A stretch of DNA of 39,120 bases from Rhizobiaceae bacterium (GTDB lineage: Bacteria; Pseudomonadota; Alphaproteobacteria; Rhizobiales; Rhizobiaceae): positions 1 to 39,120 of the forward strand of contig JAEPNK010000005.1 of the NCBI GenBank assembly GCA_017643495.1. Reading direction: 5' to 3'. Each line of letters begins with the position of its first letter. Position 1 is the stretch's first letter. Made by a program: the position numbers and the translations under genes. Positions 26,316 to 34,692 of this stretch are shown here, piece after piece. The notes under the pieces were generated by a model. That model had not been told where the DNA came from. It ran no database searches and was given only the letters and a program-made list of their open reading frames with translations.

Positions 26316-28592
26316 ATGAATGTCGCAAAGATCGCCAGAAGGACGTTTCTGATAGGCGCTGCAACTGTCGCCGGTGGTGTTGCTGTAGGATATTATTACG
26401 TCCGCAAGCCTTATGCCAATCCGCTCGAGGAATACCTGGGCGAAGGAGAGGCGGCCTTCAATCCGTATGTGAAGATTGGTCAGGATAACACGATAACGGT
26501 TATCACACCCCGTGCCGAGATGGGCCAGGGTGTGCACAATACCCTGGCTGCGCTGGTGGCTGAAGAACTGGAAGTCGGACTGGACGACATTGAGGTTGAG
26601 CATGGTCCGGGAGATTTTGCCTACTTTAATGGTGCAATGCTTGAAGAAGGTGCGCCGTTTGCATTCTTTGACGAAAGTTTTTTGGCCGAAGCTACACGTA
26701 CATTCATGAGGCCGATAGGAAAGGTTCTGGGTTTGCAGGTCACTGGCGGTTCGTCATCCATGATTGATGCTTATGACAAGATGCGTCAGGCAGGGTGCGC
26801 AGCCCGACATATGCTGGTTTCTGCGGCAGCGAAACAATGGAATGTATCTGCGAAAGAGATTGATACGGCCAACAAGTTTCTCATCAATACGGTCACTGGA
26901 GAAAAACTGTCTTATGGAAGTCTGGCAACTGCTGCTGCCAGAATTGACCTTCCCGGGGAATTGAAACTCAAAGCTCGTGAAAACTGGCGGATACTCGGTA
27001 CTTCTCCCGACCGTGTTGATATTCCTTCCAAGGTGGATGGTCGCGCTGTCTATGGTATCGATATCGATCTGCCTGATATGGTCCATGCAACCGTGCGCAT
27101 ATCACCAAGATTTGGTGCTGAATCAGTAAGCATGGATGATACAGCTGCGCTTGCCGTAAAAGGCGTTGAAAAGGTGGTCCCTGTTCAAACGACTACCGGT
27201 TCGGGTTATGGGGTGATTGCCGAAAACACCTGGGCTGCCTTCAAGGGAGCAGAAGCTCTTGAAATTGAATGGGGTGAAGCAACATACCCCAAATCGAGTG
27301 ACGCTTTGTACAGTGCAATCGCAAAGCGGCTTGATTCACCCGCCGACTTTTCAATGCGCGATGACGGCGATGTTGATCAGGCCTTTGCTGATGCACCAAG
27401 GGACAAGTTACTGGAGGCAGACTATCGGGTTCCATACCTTGCCCATGCGTGCATGGAGCCGATGAATGCAACTGCCCGGTGGAAGGACGGCGTTCTGGAC
27501 ATATGGGCACCAACACAAGCACCAACAGTTCTGCAAATGACTTGTGCTGGTCTGGTTGGTGTCAATTCGGAAGATGTGCGCGTACATGCAACCATGCTCG
27601 GCGGTGGATTTGGCCGGCGGGGCGAGGTTGATTTTGCGCTCTACGCCGTTGAACTTGCCAAACAGACAAATGGCAGACCCGTAAAAGTGACGTGGACCCG
27701 TGAGGAGGATATGCGCCATGATACGTACAGGCCTGCCATGTTGGCCCGAATGCGTGCCAGGATTGATAACGATGGCATGCCGGTAGCCGTCGACATGCAC
27801 CTGGCAGGGCAGTCCGTGATTGCAAGTGTACTGGCACGGACATTCCCTTCCGTACCCCCGAGTGGCCCGGACAAAAGTCTCGTGGATGGTGCATTCAACC
27901 AGCCATACAGCATTGATAATTACAGGGTGTCGGGTAGTGCGGTTGATCTTCCTGTCCCGGTGGGTTTCTGGCGTTCCGTGGGTAACTCCTGCAATGCATG
28001 GTTTCACGAGAGTTTCATTGATGAAATTGCGCACATGACAGGAAAGGATCCGCTGGCGCTGCGGCTTGAACTGATGAAGGCTCATCCGGCAGCGCTCGGA
28101 GTGCTCAGGAAAGTTGCGGACATGTCAGGATGGGGCAGGGAACTGCCGGCAGGACGTGGGCTCGGACTGGCGCATACGCTGTCGTTTGGGACGTGGGTTG
28201 CGATGGTCGTGGAAGTCGCTGTGGTTGATGAAGAAATCAGGATTGAGAATGTATGGGCAGCATGTGAAATCGGTCGTGCGCTTGATCCGGAAAACATCAA
28301 GGCCCAGGTCATGTCTGCAGCGATATTCGGTCTTTCCTCGGCTATGGGGCAGGAAATCACATTTGAAGATGGCGAAGTCGTGGAAGGCAATTTCGATGAG
28401 TTTGATGGAATGCGGATGAGACAATGTCCCGCATTCCATATTGAGATTCTGGAAACATATCACAAGATGGGCGGGGCAGGAGAGCCGGGCACACCACCGT
28501 CAGTACCGGCACTGGTAAATGCCATATTTTCTGCAACCGGCAAGCGCATCCGGACAATGCCGCTCACAAGTGAGATAGATTTTGTTGCCTGA
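26316..28592 (+). CDS. Molybdenum hydroxylase large subunit (IorB-like) with Tat signal
   Basis: The 758-residue product carries the molybdopterin-binding domains of the isoquinoline 1-oxidoreductase beta type: PRAEMGQGVHNTLAALVAEE, TMLGGGFGRRGEVDF, PVGFWRSVGNSCNAW and GGAGEPGTPPSVPALVNAIF with the catalytic glutamate near residue 723. The N-terminus has RRTFLIGAATVAGG, a twin-arginine motif before a hydrophobic stretch, so the folded enzyme is probably exported to the periplasm and may stay anchored. The frame is open 15 codons further up, but AGGAGG lies right before ATG 26316. No flavin subunit and no XdhC/CoxI-type maturation gene follows. Confidence 0.93.
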   Translation: MNVAKIARRTFLIGAATVAGGVAVGYYYVRKPYANPLEEYLGEGEAAFNPYVKIGQDNTITVITPRAEMGQGVHNTLAALVAEELEVGLDDIEVEHGPGDFAYFNGAMLEEGAPFAFFDESFLAEATRTFMRPIGKVLGLQVTGGSSSMIDAYDKMRQAGCAARHMLVSAAAKQWNVSAKEIDTANKFLINTVTGEKLSYGSLATAAARIDLPGELKLKARENWRILGTSPDRVDIPSKVDGRAVYGIDIDLPDMVHATVRISPRFGAESVSMDDTAALAVKGVEKVVPVQTTTGSGYGVIAENTWAAFKGAEALEIEWGEATYPKSSDALYSAIAKRLDSPADFSMRDDGDVDQAFADAPRDKLLEADYRVPYLAHACMEPMNATARWKDGVLDIWAPTQAPTVLQMTCAGLVGVNSEDVRVHATMLGGGFGRRGEVDFALYAVELAKQTNGRPVKVTWTREEDMRHDTYRPAMLARMRARIDNDGMPVAVDMHLAGQSVIASVLARTFPSVPPSGPDKSLVDGAFNQPYSIDNYRVSGSAVDLPVPVGFWRSVGNSCNAWFHESFIDEIAHMTGKDPLALRLELMKAHPAALGVLRKVADMSGWGRELPAGRGLGLAHTLSFGTWVAMVVEVAVVDEEIRIENVWAACEIGRALDPENIKAQVMSAAIFGLSSAMGQEITFEDGEVVEGNFDEFDGMRMRQCPAFHIEILETYHKMGGAGEPGTPPSVPALVNAIFSATGKRIRTMPLTSEIDFVA

Positions 28593-28633
28593 ACGGACAG
28601 CTTGAAAAACAGCCGGGACGGCCCCTCAGAAAA

Positions 28634-29551
28634 TTATTCGGCCAGGATTCCTGCCGTATCAATCGGCTTGAACGCTTTCTCCAGCCATTGCTGCCTGGCC
28701 CGCGCACGCTGCATGCCAAGTTCATCAATTGGCAAGCGAAGCGAAGCGATAAGGGCGCGTACTTCCTGTCTTGCCGGCAGAACGGCAAGGGAAGGCTTGC
28801 GCCCAAGGCTGCCTTCATCGAGTTCATCAAGCGCAGTCAGTCCCATTGGGAAGAGCTCCCGGAATATCATGCGCTCGGAAATTCCTTCTGCAAGCCTGCA
28901 ACCGAGTTCCATGGAAAGCTGTTTGAGACTGCGCAACATAGCTTCCTTGTTACGGGAGTGAAGTTGTGTCAGGCGGTTCCGTACGACGACCCAGTCAAGC
29001 AAGCCATTGTCTGCTCTGTTCCGGTAGCGCCGTGCTTCCCGCACCGTTTGCGCATAGTGGGAAAGCCTCAGAATTTCACCGGTATCAGGAGAAACATGAC
29101 CGAGCACATCGAAGTCGATAAATGAGTCGTTGAGTGGCGTAACCAAAGTATCAGCCATGGAATGGGCCAGCCTCATCAGGTGCCCGTCATGTCCCGGCGT
29201 GTCTATGAGAATGAAATCATGTGACTTTTCAACCTGTGCTATCACTTCCGAGAACTCGGCAATCTCTGCTTGCTCACGGTCGTAAATGTAATCTGCATCA
29301 GACTGGTTGATCACAAAATGGTCGGGCAATGGAAGCTTGAGATGGCGCCTCTTTGACCAGTCCCGGCGGTTGTTGAGGTATCGTGTGAAACTTTTCTGCC
29401 TGCTGTCTAGATCAATCGTTGCCACGCGATAGCCGGCATTCATCAAGGCCACGCTCAGATGTACAATGGTTGTGGTCTTGCCCGATCCGCCTTTTTCGTT
29501 ACCACACACGATAACATAGGCGCCCTTGGGCTTGATGCCGGTGACGTTCAT
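28634..29551 (-). CDS. mipZ: MipZ division-plane positioning ATPase
   Basis: The 305-residue product is a ParA-family ATPase of the MipZ group. It has the deviant Walker A KGGSGKTT (residues 20-27) with both lysines, IDLDSRQKSFTRYLNNRRDW with the MipZ-typical DLDxRQ, and FILIDTPGHDGHLMRLAH. In Caulobacter MipZ forms a gradient from the poles through ParB and inhibits FtsZ, so that division takes place at midcell. Alphaproteobacteria without Min proteins generally have it. No parB or ftsZ lies here. It is convergent with the hydroxylase gene. Confidence 0.93.
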   Translation of the reverse strand: MNVTGIKPKGAYVIVCGNEKGGSGKTTTIVHLSVALMNAGYRVATIDLDSRQKSFTRYLNNRRDWSKRRHLKLPLPDHFVINQSDADYIYDREQAEIAEFSEVIAQVEKSHDFILIDTPGHDGHLMRLAHSMADTLVTPLNDSFIDFDVLGHVSPDTGEILRLSHYAQTVREARRYRNRADNGLLDWVVVRNRLTQLHSRNKEAMLRSLKQLSMELGCRLAEGISERMIFRELFPMGLTALDELDEGSLGRKPSLAVLPARQEVRALIASLRLPIDELGMQRARARQQWLEKAFKPIDTAGILAE

Positions 29552-29698
29552 ACTACGGTTTCCCTACCCGCTCCCCTTGTGCCTGATTATTGAACAGGGG
29601 GCTTGTGAAGGCAAGCAACATGGTGGCCGAAGCGCCGGAAACTGCGGTTTAGGTGAACATGCAGGGTTAATGGGAGTCACATTCCCCAATGTGAGATT

Positions 29699-30136
29699 TT
29701 ACAACAAGCCGAGGTTTGAAAGCTCAAGCCGGAGCTCGGGCGGCAAGGCTTGCAAGCCTTCTTTTCCTGAAGCCATGTCGCCTGGCGCGTCCGACTGTTT
29801 GAGGTAGCGCCATCCCTGGAAAGCCCGACGTGGTTGCCATTCCGTCAGGATGAGGGGAGGTGCCAGAACAAGGTCACAGCGCCGTATTCCCTGATCATCG
29901 GTAAAGGGCCGGATATCAGCAAGTTTCTGGCGCACCTGTATGTTTCCCTTGATAACCCAGTAAAGAGAACCGCCATCAAGCAATTCATCCATGCGCTTGG
30001 GTATCATGCGGGTAGTGTGCGTTTGCACCGCTTCGATGCCGCGCCTGCGTTTTTCCTCTAGACGGTAGTCAATCCACGCCTGCAGTTCTTCAACTGCGGT
30101 CACACCGACGCATAATTTGAGCAGGTTAAGGGCCAT
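29699..30136 (-). CDS. DUF1489 family protein
   Basis: The 145-residue product has MALNLLKLCVGVTAVEELQA W, HTTRMIPKRMDELLDGGSLY WVIKGNIQVRQKL and the central DQGIRRCDLVLAPPLILTEW, which I recognise as the DUF1489 family found across alphaproteobacteria. It is soluble, without signal or membrane segments, and its function is unknown. It lies 147 nt upstream of mipZ on the same strand, a frequent neighbourhood in this class as far as I recall, but the gap makes a shared transcript uncertain. Confidence 0.85.
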   Translation of the reverse strand: MALNLLKLCVGVTAVEELQAWIDYRLEEKRRRGIEAVQTHTTRMIPKRMDELLDGGSLYWVIKGNIQVRQKLADIRPFTDDQGIRRCDLVLAPPLILTEWQPRRAFQGWRYLKQSDAPGDMASGKEGLQALPPELRLELSNLGLL

Positions 30137-30181
30137 GGACTTAAACTAGGGCTTGCCAGTCCTGTCCGCCAGTTTCTGGTG

Positions 30182-31579
30182 TCAACATTCCACAACGTTT
30201 ACAGCCAGTCCCCCCTGGCTTGTTTCCTTGTAGCGGCTATCCATGTCCTTGCCTGTTTCAAGCATGGTCTTGATGCAGGCATCAAGGGATACGAGATGCG
30301 TTCCGTCACCGCGCAGGGCAAGCGAGGCAGCAGACACTGCCTTGATTGCCCCAAGGCCATTACGTTCGATACAGGGCACCTGTACCAATCCGGCAACCGG
30401 GTCACACGTCATGCCCAGATGATGTTCAAGCGCTATTTCAGCAGCGTTCTCAATCTGTTCAGGACTGCCTCCAAGCATGGCAGCCATTCCTGCTGCAGCC
30501 ATTGCGGAGGCCGAGCCCACTTCACCCTGGCAGCCCACCTCTGCGCCCGAAATGGATGCATTATGCTTGATGATGCCCCCGATTGCTGCCGCGGTCAGCA
30601 AAAACCGTGCTATATGGTCCGTACTCGTTTCGGGGTAAAATTTCAGCAGATAACTCAAAACGGCAGGAATAACCCCTGCAGCACCGTTGGTTGGTGCCGT
30701 CACGATTTTTCCGCCCGCTGCATTTTCCTCGTTAACAGCCATGGCGTAGACTTGGAGCCATTCATTGGCAGCCATCGGATTGATGCGGTTGATACCCCAT
30801 TCCTCCTGAAGCTGCCGTGCAATGGAAGGCGCCCGTCTTTTGACGTTAAGGCCGCCGGGTAATATCCCGTCTTGTGCCAACCCGCGAGAAACACAATCTT
30901 CCATGGTTTTCCAGATATCTGCGAGACTGGTTTCCAGTTTGTCCTCGGACAAGACAGTATGTTCGTTATGTCTTTGCATCTCTGCAATTGTGAGACCGGA
31001 CTTTTTTGCCATCTCAAGCATGCTTGCAGCGGTGTTGAACGGGTAGGGGACCTGTTTGCCTGATGGTTCAAGAGAAGATTCTGCGGCCTTGAATTGCTCT
31101 TCCTCCATCACAAAGCCGCCACCGATCGAATAATAACGCCGTTTGAGCAATAATTCTTCAGCCCTTGAATATGCTTCAAATGTCATTCCGTTTGTATGCA
31201 GGGGCAGCATTTCGTCATAATTGAAAATCACATCCTCATCCGGGTCAAACCTGTACTCGGGATGGCTCGGGGGTGAAACACAACGTTCGCGATTGACTTG
31301 CTCAAGTATGCTATCCACATCATCAGGCCTGATTTTGGATGGTTTTTCACCAGACAGCCCAAGGATTACGGCCCTGTCCGTTGCATGCCCCTTGCCGGTA
31401 AAGGCCAGCGAGCCGTGAAGGGAAACCCTGATATGGTGCACCACATCACCCGGGCGGCGGGGCCATTCCCCGTTGAGGATTTCATCCAGAAACATTTCGG
31501 CCGCCACCATCGGTCCCATCGTATGGGAAGAAGATGGGCCTATTCCGATCTTGAAAAGCTCTAGTGCGGATATGAACAA
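30182..31579 (-). CDS. sdaA: L-serine dehydratase (single-chain, [4Fe-4S]; TTG start)
   Basis: The 465-residue product deaminates L-serine to pyruvate. It begins with [20 protein letters not shown] and has the cluster cysteines Cys350 ([11 protein letters not shown]), Cys392 (MTCDPVAG) and Cys403 (VPCIERN). The last residue is also a cysteine, as in type 2 enzymes where the C-terminal cysteine occupies the fourth iron site and keeps the enzyme idle until serine arrives. No ATG fits: TTG 31579 lies 7 nt after AGGAA. The frame stays open to 31774, but that part covers a terminator and is not SdaA-like. Confidence 0.93.
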   Translation of the reverse strand: MFISALELFKIGIGPSSSHTMGPMVAAEMFLDEILNGEWPRRPGDVVHHIRVSLHGSLAFTGKGHATDRAVILGLSGEKPSKIRPDDVDSILEQVNRERCVSPPSHPEYRFDPDEDVIFNYDEMLPLHTNGMTFEAYSRAEELLLKRRYYSIGGGFVMEEEQFKAAESSLEPSGKQVPYPFNTAASMLEMAKKSGLTIAEMQRHNEHTVLSEDKLETSLADIWKTMEDCVSRGLAQDGILPGGLNVKRRAPSIARQLQEEWGINRINPMAANEWLQVYAMAVNEENAAGGKIVTAPTNGAAGVIPAVLSYLLKFYPETSTDHIARFLLTAAAIGGIIKHNASISGAEVGCQGEVGSASAMAAAGMAAMLGGSPEQIENAAEIALEHHLGMTCDPVAGLVQVPCIERNGLGAIKAVSAASLALRGDGTHLVSLDACIKTMLETGKDMDSRYKETSQGGLAVNVVEC

Positions 31580-31638
31580 CGGTGAATTCCTGTTTGTGTT
31601 CTCTTTCTGACTGTCTGATTTATTGCTTATAGAGGCAA

Positions 31639-31672
31639 CAAAAAAGGCTGGTCCAACGACCAGCCTCTTTTT
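31639..31672 (-). terminator. Bidirectional terminator after the 43-residue membrane protein gene
   Basis: AGGCTGGTC (31645-31653) and GACCAGCCT (31658-31666) form a perfect 9-bp stem with a 4-base loop. On the - strand a run of six T follows (31644-31639); on the + strand CTTTTT follows. It ends the unit of the small gene at 31693-31824 and separates it from sdaA, which must have its own promoter in the 60 nt behind. Confidence 0.8.
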
Positions 31673-31692
31673 GATTGCGACCTTGTGGCGGT

Positions 31693-31824
31693 TTATTTTG
31701 CCGCCACGGTCACTGCTGAAGCATCGGTTCCGCCAAGTATGCCGGCGACAAGCATGACACCAACAAAAATGCAAATCGCAAGACTCGCAATGTACCAGAC
31801 GGACGGTTCCGCTTTTTCATCCAT
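31693..31824 (-). CDS. Small single-span membrane protein, 43 residues
   Basis: The frame runs from ATG 31824 to TAA 31693. The product has a short acidic/basic start (MDEKAEPSVW), one hydrophobic segment of about 22 residues (YIASLAICIFVGVMLVAGIL) and a small Thr/Ala/Val tail ending in Lys. I do not recognise the family. Support comes from the clean membrane segment, the terminator 21 nt after the stop codon, and free space on both sides. The binding site is weak (AGGGTAG, rather far from the start). The longer + strand frame over it lacks any protein-like features. Confidence 0.55.
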   Translation of the reverse strand: MDEKAEPSVWYIASLAICIFVGVMLVAGILGGTDASAVTVAAK

Positions 31825-31909
31825 GAATAGGCTACCCTGTTTTGATTTTTGTGTGACTCATCTGATTTGTAAGCCATCGTGGCGCGTAGATAGAATTTTG
31901 CCGCAGTTT

Positions 31910-31996
31910 AATCAACCTTTCGCCACGTTGATTTTCGAATATCAGCCATGCATCCCCAACATGGCAACAGGTCAAAATTCACCCTTTGAATTTGAC
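31910..31996. repeat. Two inverted repeats upstream of the EamA-DUF1624 pair
   Basis: AATCAAC (31910-31916) and GTTGATT (31927-31933) are perfect 7-bp arms with a 10-base spacer. GTCAAAATTC (31971-31980) and GAATTTGAC (31988-31996) match over 9 bp with one bulged A. They fill the 223-nt gap between the divergent small membrane protein gene and the transporter gene and could be operators. No regulator is assigned; the gap shows nothing else. Confidence 0.35.
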
Positions 31997-32047
31997 TACC
32001 GCTATGATCTTGTGAAACCAGAATAATTTCTTCAGGACCTTTCCCTC

Positions 32048-32971
32048 GTGTCTTCAATATCCACAATTTCCCGTCCGGGCGGAGCAGACTTGGCCTTGCT
32101 CGCCCTTGCCGCAATTATCTGGGCGTCTGCATTTTCGGCAATCAAGGTGGCTGTTTACGATGTCGGGCCGGTCTGGACGGCTGCCTTGCGTGTAACCATA
32201 GGCTTTATGGCGCTTTTGCCGATTGCGATGTGGAAAGGCATCCAGTGGCCAGCGGCACGTTCTCCCTGGACCATGATTGTGGTCATTGCTGCACTGAACA
32301 TGGTGATTCCTTTTGCTCTCATTTCCTGGGGATTGCAGGAAGTGGAATCAGGTATTGCCGCGCTGCTGATGGGAACAACACCATTTATGGCAATGGTGCT
32401 CGGCCACTTCTTTACCAGCGATGAGAAAATAAACCTGTACAAGGTCTTCGGGGTAATTCTGGGGCTGTGCGGTATTCTTGTTGTCGTCGGCCCCAGCATG
32501 GTTCTCGGCTTGGGTTCTGCCAAGTTTTCTTCGCAGGTTGCCATCATTTGCGGTGCATGGTGTTACGTTATTGCCGGCTTCATCATGCGGCGGGTTGATA
32601 TGAAACCGCTTGATTTTACAGTGATTGCGCTTGGCGCGGGTTCGGTGATGCTGATTTTGTCCGCCTTGGTCATGGAAGGTGTCCCTGACCAGTTACCAGC
32701 AAACAGAATCATGCTGGCCTTGTTGTGGCTTGGCGTGTTTCCAACAGGTTTTACCTATCTGCTAAGGTTCTATCTGGTAAAAAAGGTTGGGGTGGGTACC
32801 TTTGCACTTGCCATGAATACAATCCCTGTTTTCGGTATCATTTTTGGTTCTGTCTTCCTGGGCGAAGCCGTTACGATTGAGACCATGATTGCGCTTTCCC
32901 TGGTTATCGGTGGCCTGCTGGTTGCACGCCTGGGAAGTCCCAAATTCACGAAACCTCAGGAGGGGGTATGA
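32048..32971 (+). CDS. EamA-family (DMT) transporter (GTG start)
   Basis: The 307-residue product has ten membrane segments in two EamA repeats, with LALLALAAIIWASAFSAIKV at the start and FALAMNTIPVFGIIFGSVFL in the second repeat. These carriers usually export amino acids or other small molecules; the substrate is unknown. GTG 32048 is the start, with AGGACC about 10 nt before it. It overlaps the following gene by 4 nt (ATGA), so the two are translated together. It is only distantly like the EamA protein at 20038-20991. Confidence 0.9.
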   Translation: MSSISTISRPGGADLALLALAAIIWASAFSAIKVAVYDVGPVWTAALRVTIGFMALLPIAMWKGIQWPAARSPWTMIVVIAALNMVIPFALISWGLQEVESGIAALLMGTTPFMAMVLGHFFTSDEKINLYKVFGVILGLCGILVVVGPSMVLGLGSAKFSSQVAIICGAWCYVIAGFIMRRVDMKPLDFTVIALGAGSVMLILSALVMEGVPDQLPANRIMLALLWLGVFPTGFTYLLRFYLVKKVGVGTFALAMNTIPVFGIIFGSVFLGEAVTIETMIALSLVIGGLLVARLGSPKFTKPQEGV

Positions 32972-33708
32972 AGCAGGGGCGCATAGAACTGCTGGATCTT
33001 GCCCGGGGCGTGGCACTGATTGCCATGACCGTTTTTCATTTTGGCTTTGATCTTGAACTGCTTGGGTTCCGGGAGCCGGGTTACATAAACCAGCCCCACT
33101 GGAAGTATTTTGCACGGGTGATCGCCTCAAGTTTTTTGTTTCTGGCCGGTTTCGGACTCTATCTTGCACATGCCCGGGCAATTCGATGGCAGGCGTGGCG
33201 CATGCGGATGGCCAAAATTTTGGCCGCGGCCATGTTGATCACGATCGCTACCTATTTCGCCACTCCCGATCAGTACATTTTCTTCGGTATCTTGCACCAG
33301 ATCGGCTTCGCCAGTTTGGCTGGCCTTCTTTTCCTGAGATGGCACTGGGCCATCCTTGTTCTGTTGGCAGTTGTCGTGTTCCTCCTGGGCCAATATGGAA
33401 GAACCGATGCCCTCAACATGCCTTTCCTGTACTGGACAGGGTTGTCGGGCATACGCCCGGTTTCCAGTGACTATGTGCCGGTCTTCCCGTGGTTCTCGGC
33501 TCCTCTTCTTGGCATAGCGTTCGCAAAACTCGCGGCGAAACGCGACTGGTTGACGATACTAGCCCGCCCGAAAGCGGATGCAGTACTCTATAAGCCATTG
33601 AAATTTATCGGTCGGCACAGCCTGGTTTTCTACCTGTTGCATCAACCTGTGATGCTTGCCCTCATGATTGGAATTTCATGGATTATGGGCTGGATTGTTT
33701 TTACCTGA
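32968..33708 (+). CDS. DUF1624/HGSNAT-like membrane acyltransferase
   Basis: The 246-residue product begins RIELLDLARGVALIAMTVFH FGFDLELLG, the first helix with the conserved histidine of the heparan-alpha-glucosaminide N-acetyltransferase-like family. Seven or so membrane segments follow, with VFPWFSAPLLGIAFAK and the C-terminal FIGRHSLVFYLLHQPVMLAL, typical of DUF1624. Relatives move acetyl groups across the membrane onto sugars, but the bacterial substrates are mostly unknown. It starts within the end of the transporter gene and converges on the GNAT gene, 13 nt away. Confidence 0.87.
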   Translation: MKQGRIELLDLARGVALIAMTVFHFGFDLELLGFREPGYINQPHWKYFARVIASSFLFLAGFGLYLAHARAIRWQAWRMRMAKILAAAMLITIATYFATPDQYIFFGILHQIGFASLAGLLFLRWHWAILVLLAVVVFLLGQYGRTDALNMPFLYWTGLSGIRPVSSDYVPVFPWFSAPLLGIAFAKLAAKRDWLTILARPKADAVLYKPLKFIGRHSLVFYLLHQPVMLALMIGISWIMGWIVFT

Positions 33709-33721
33709 CCAAGGTGTCCAC

Positions 33722-34165
33722 TCAGGACATGCCTTTCATGTATTTTATGAAAGGTGTGACATCGGCAACCTTGTCATAAAGCTTTCGCCCGGGCTCGTTG
33801 AAATCCTGCGTCATCCAGTAAACCTGATCACAATCGTGGTTGCGACCTTCCTCATAGACGGCCTCAATCAGCGCCCGGCCAACGCCTTTTCCCCGAGCGG
33901 CCGGCAGCGTGTAAAGATCATTCAGGTAGATACGCTGCTTGGCCGACCACGTTGTGCCGTGAAACAGGTAATGGACCAACCCCAGCAAATTTCCGTTCTC
34001 TTCAAATACCAGCCCAATGGGACCGTCATCCGGTTCACTCAGCAGTCTTTGCCACAATTCATCGGTACCGGCATCAAGATTGGTCTTGTAGAAATCCTGG
34101 TAGCCTTTCCACAAGACTTGCCATTGTTCGCGATCTTCCGGTTTCAAACGTCTCACATCAGGCAT
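33722..34165 (-). CDS. GNAT-family N-acetyltransferase
   Basis: The 147-residue product has the acetyl-CoA-binding motif LPAARGKGVGRALIEAVYEE at about residues 88-107 and the substrate-side YWMTQDFNEPGRKLYDKVAD at the end. The N-terminal MPDVRRLKPEDREQWQVLWK GYQDFY is typical of a subgroup annotated only as GNAT acetyltransferases. It lies 2 nt after the MerR gene on the same strand, so the two form an operon and the enzyme may be controlled by that regulator. The acetylated substrate is not known. Confidence 0.9.
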   Translation of the reverse strand: MPDVRRLKPEDREQWQVLWKGYQDFYKTNLDAGTDELWQRLLSEPDDGPIGLVFEENGNLLGLVHYLFHGTTWSAKQRIYLNDLYTLPAARGKGVGRALIEAVYEEGRNHDCDQVYWMTQDFNEPGRKLYDKVADVTPFIKYMKGMS

Positions 34166-34167
34166 GT

Positions 34168-34569
34168 TCAGGTTCCTACGCCAAGTTCAGCCAGTCTTGC
34201 CAGGCTTTGCTCTTCAACCTGGTCAAGTTCGGCAATGGTTTCATCAATGTCACGTTTCTTTTGTATCAACTGGTCCCGCTTTTCGCTGACACGTTGAATA
34301 AGCAGGTCGAGTTGACCGGCTTCGCCCGGCGGTTCCTTGTACATTGATATGATCTCGCGGATCTCGGCTATGGAGAAGCCAAGTCTTTTGCCGCGAAGTA
34401 TCAACATAAGCAAACGGCGGTCTGATGGCCGGAAAAGGCGGGTCCGGCCACGTCGCACGGGCGCAATCAAGCCTTCGTCTTCGTAAAAACGGATTGTGCG
34501 GGTTGATATGCCGAATTCCCTTGTCAGGTCGGTAATTGAATAAAAATCTGTGGTATCGGTCTGTTTCAA
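34168..34569 (-). CDS. MerR-family transcriptional regulator (probable TTG start)
   Basis: The product of 133 residues has the MerR winged helix-turn-helix FYSITDLTREFGISTRTIRF YEDEGLIAPVRRGRTRLFRP and a coiled-coil dimerisation helix (about residues 75-125, QLDLLIQRVSEKRDQLIQKK). There are no C-terminal cysteines for metal, so it is of the group related to regulators of branched-chain amino acid and fatty acid breakdown. No ATG lies near the domain; TTG 34569 has GGGAAA before it and fits. The frame remains open to TTG 34647. It precedes the GNAT gene by 2 nt. Confidence 0.85.
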   Translation of the reverse strand: MKQTDTTDFYSITDLTREFGISTRTIRFYEDEGLIAPVRRGRTRLFRPSDRRLLMLILRGKRLGFSIAEIREIISMYKEPPGEAGQLDLLIQRVSEKRDQLIQKKRDIDETIAELDQVEEQSLARLAELGVGT

Positions 34570-34599
34570 TGTATTTCCCGACAAAGCATGCAAAAAAGA

Positions 34600-34615
34600 T
34601 TTACGTAAAAGTAAC
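34600..34615. promoter_or_regulatory. Palindrome upstream of the MerR gene
   Basis: TTTACGTAAA (34600-34609) is a perfect 10-bp palindrome, and the 16 bases on from it (TTTACGTAAAAGTAAC) look like the ACGTAAA-repeat sites I recall for LiuR-type MerR regulators. It lies about 30 nt before the chosen TTG start, a likely place for self-regulation. The comparison is from memory and needs a motif search. Confidence 0.4.
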
Positions 34616-34692
34616 AGGAAATTTGCACACCGTCGCCATGCAGGCAATAGGGACTTGCATCTTTTGACGTATTTCCAGGCATCATTTGATGC

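Noticed and set aside
27408-28085. Open frame of 225 codons on the - strand inside the IorB-like gene
   Set aside because: It is antisense to the molybdenum-binding part of a well-supported gene and has a His/Arg/Cys-rich composition not typical of real proteins.
30179-30862. Open frame of 227 codons on the + strand opposite sdaA
   Set aside because: It is antisense to the catalytic half of sdaA with all cluster cysteines conserved there; its own translation shows no recognisable motif.
31685-32026. Open frame of 113 codons on the + strand over the small membrane protein and the gap
   Set aside because: It starts just past the terminator with no binding site, lacks protein-like features, and overlaps the better supported 43-residue gene on the other strand.
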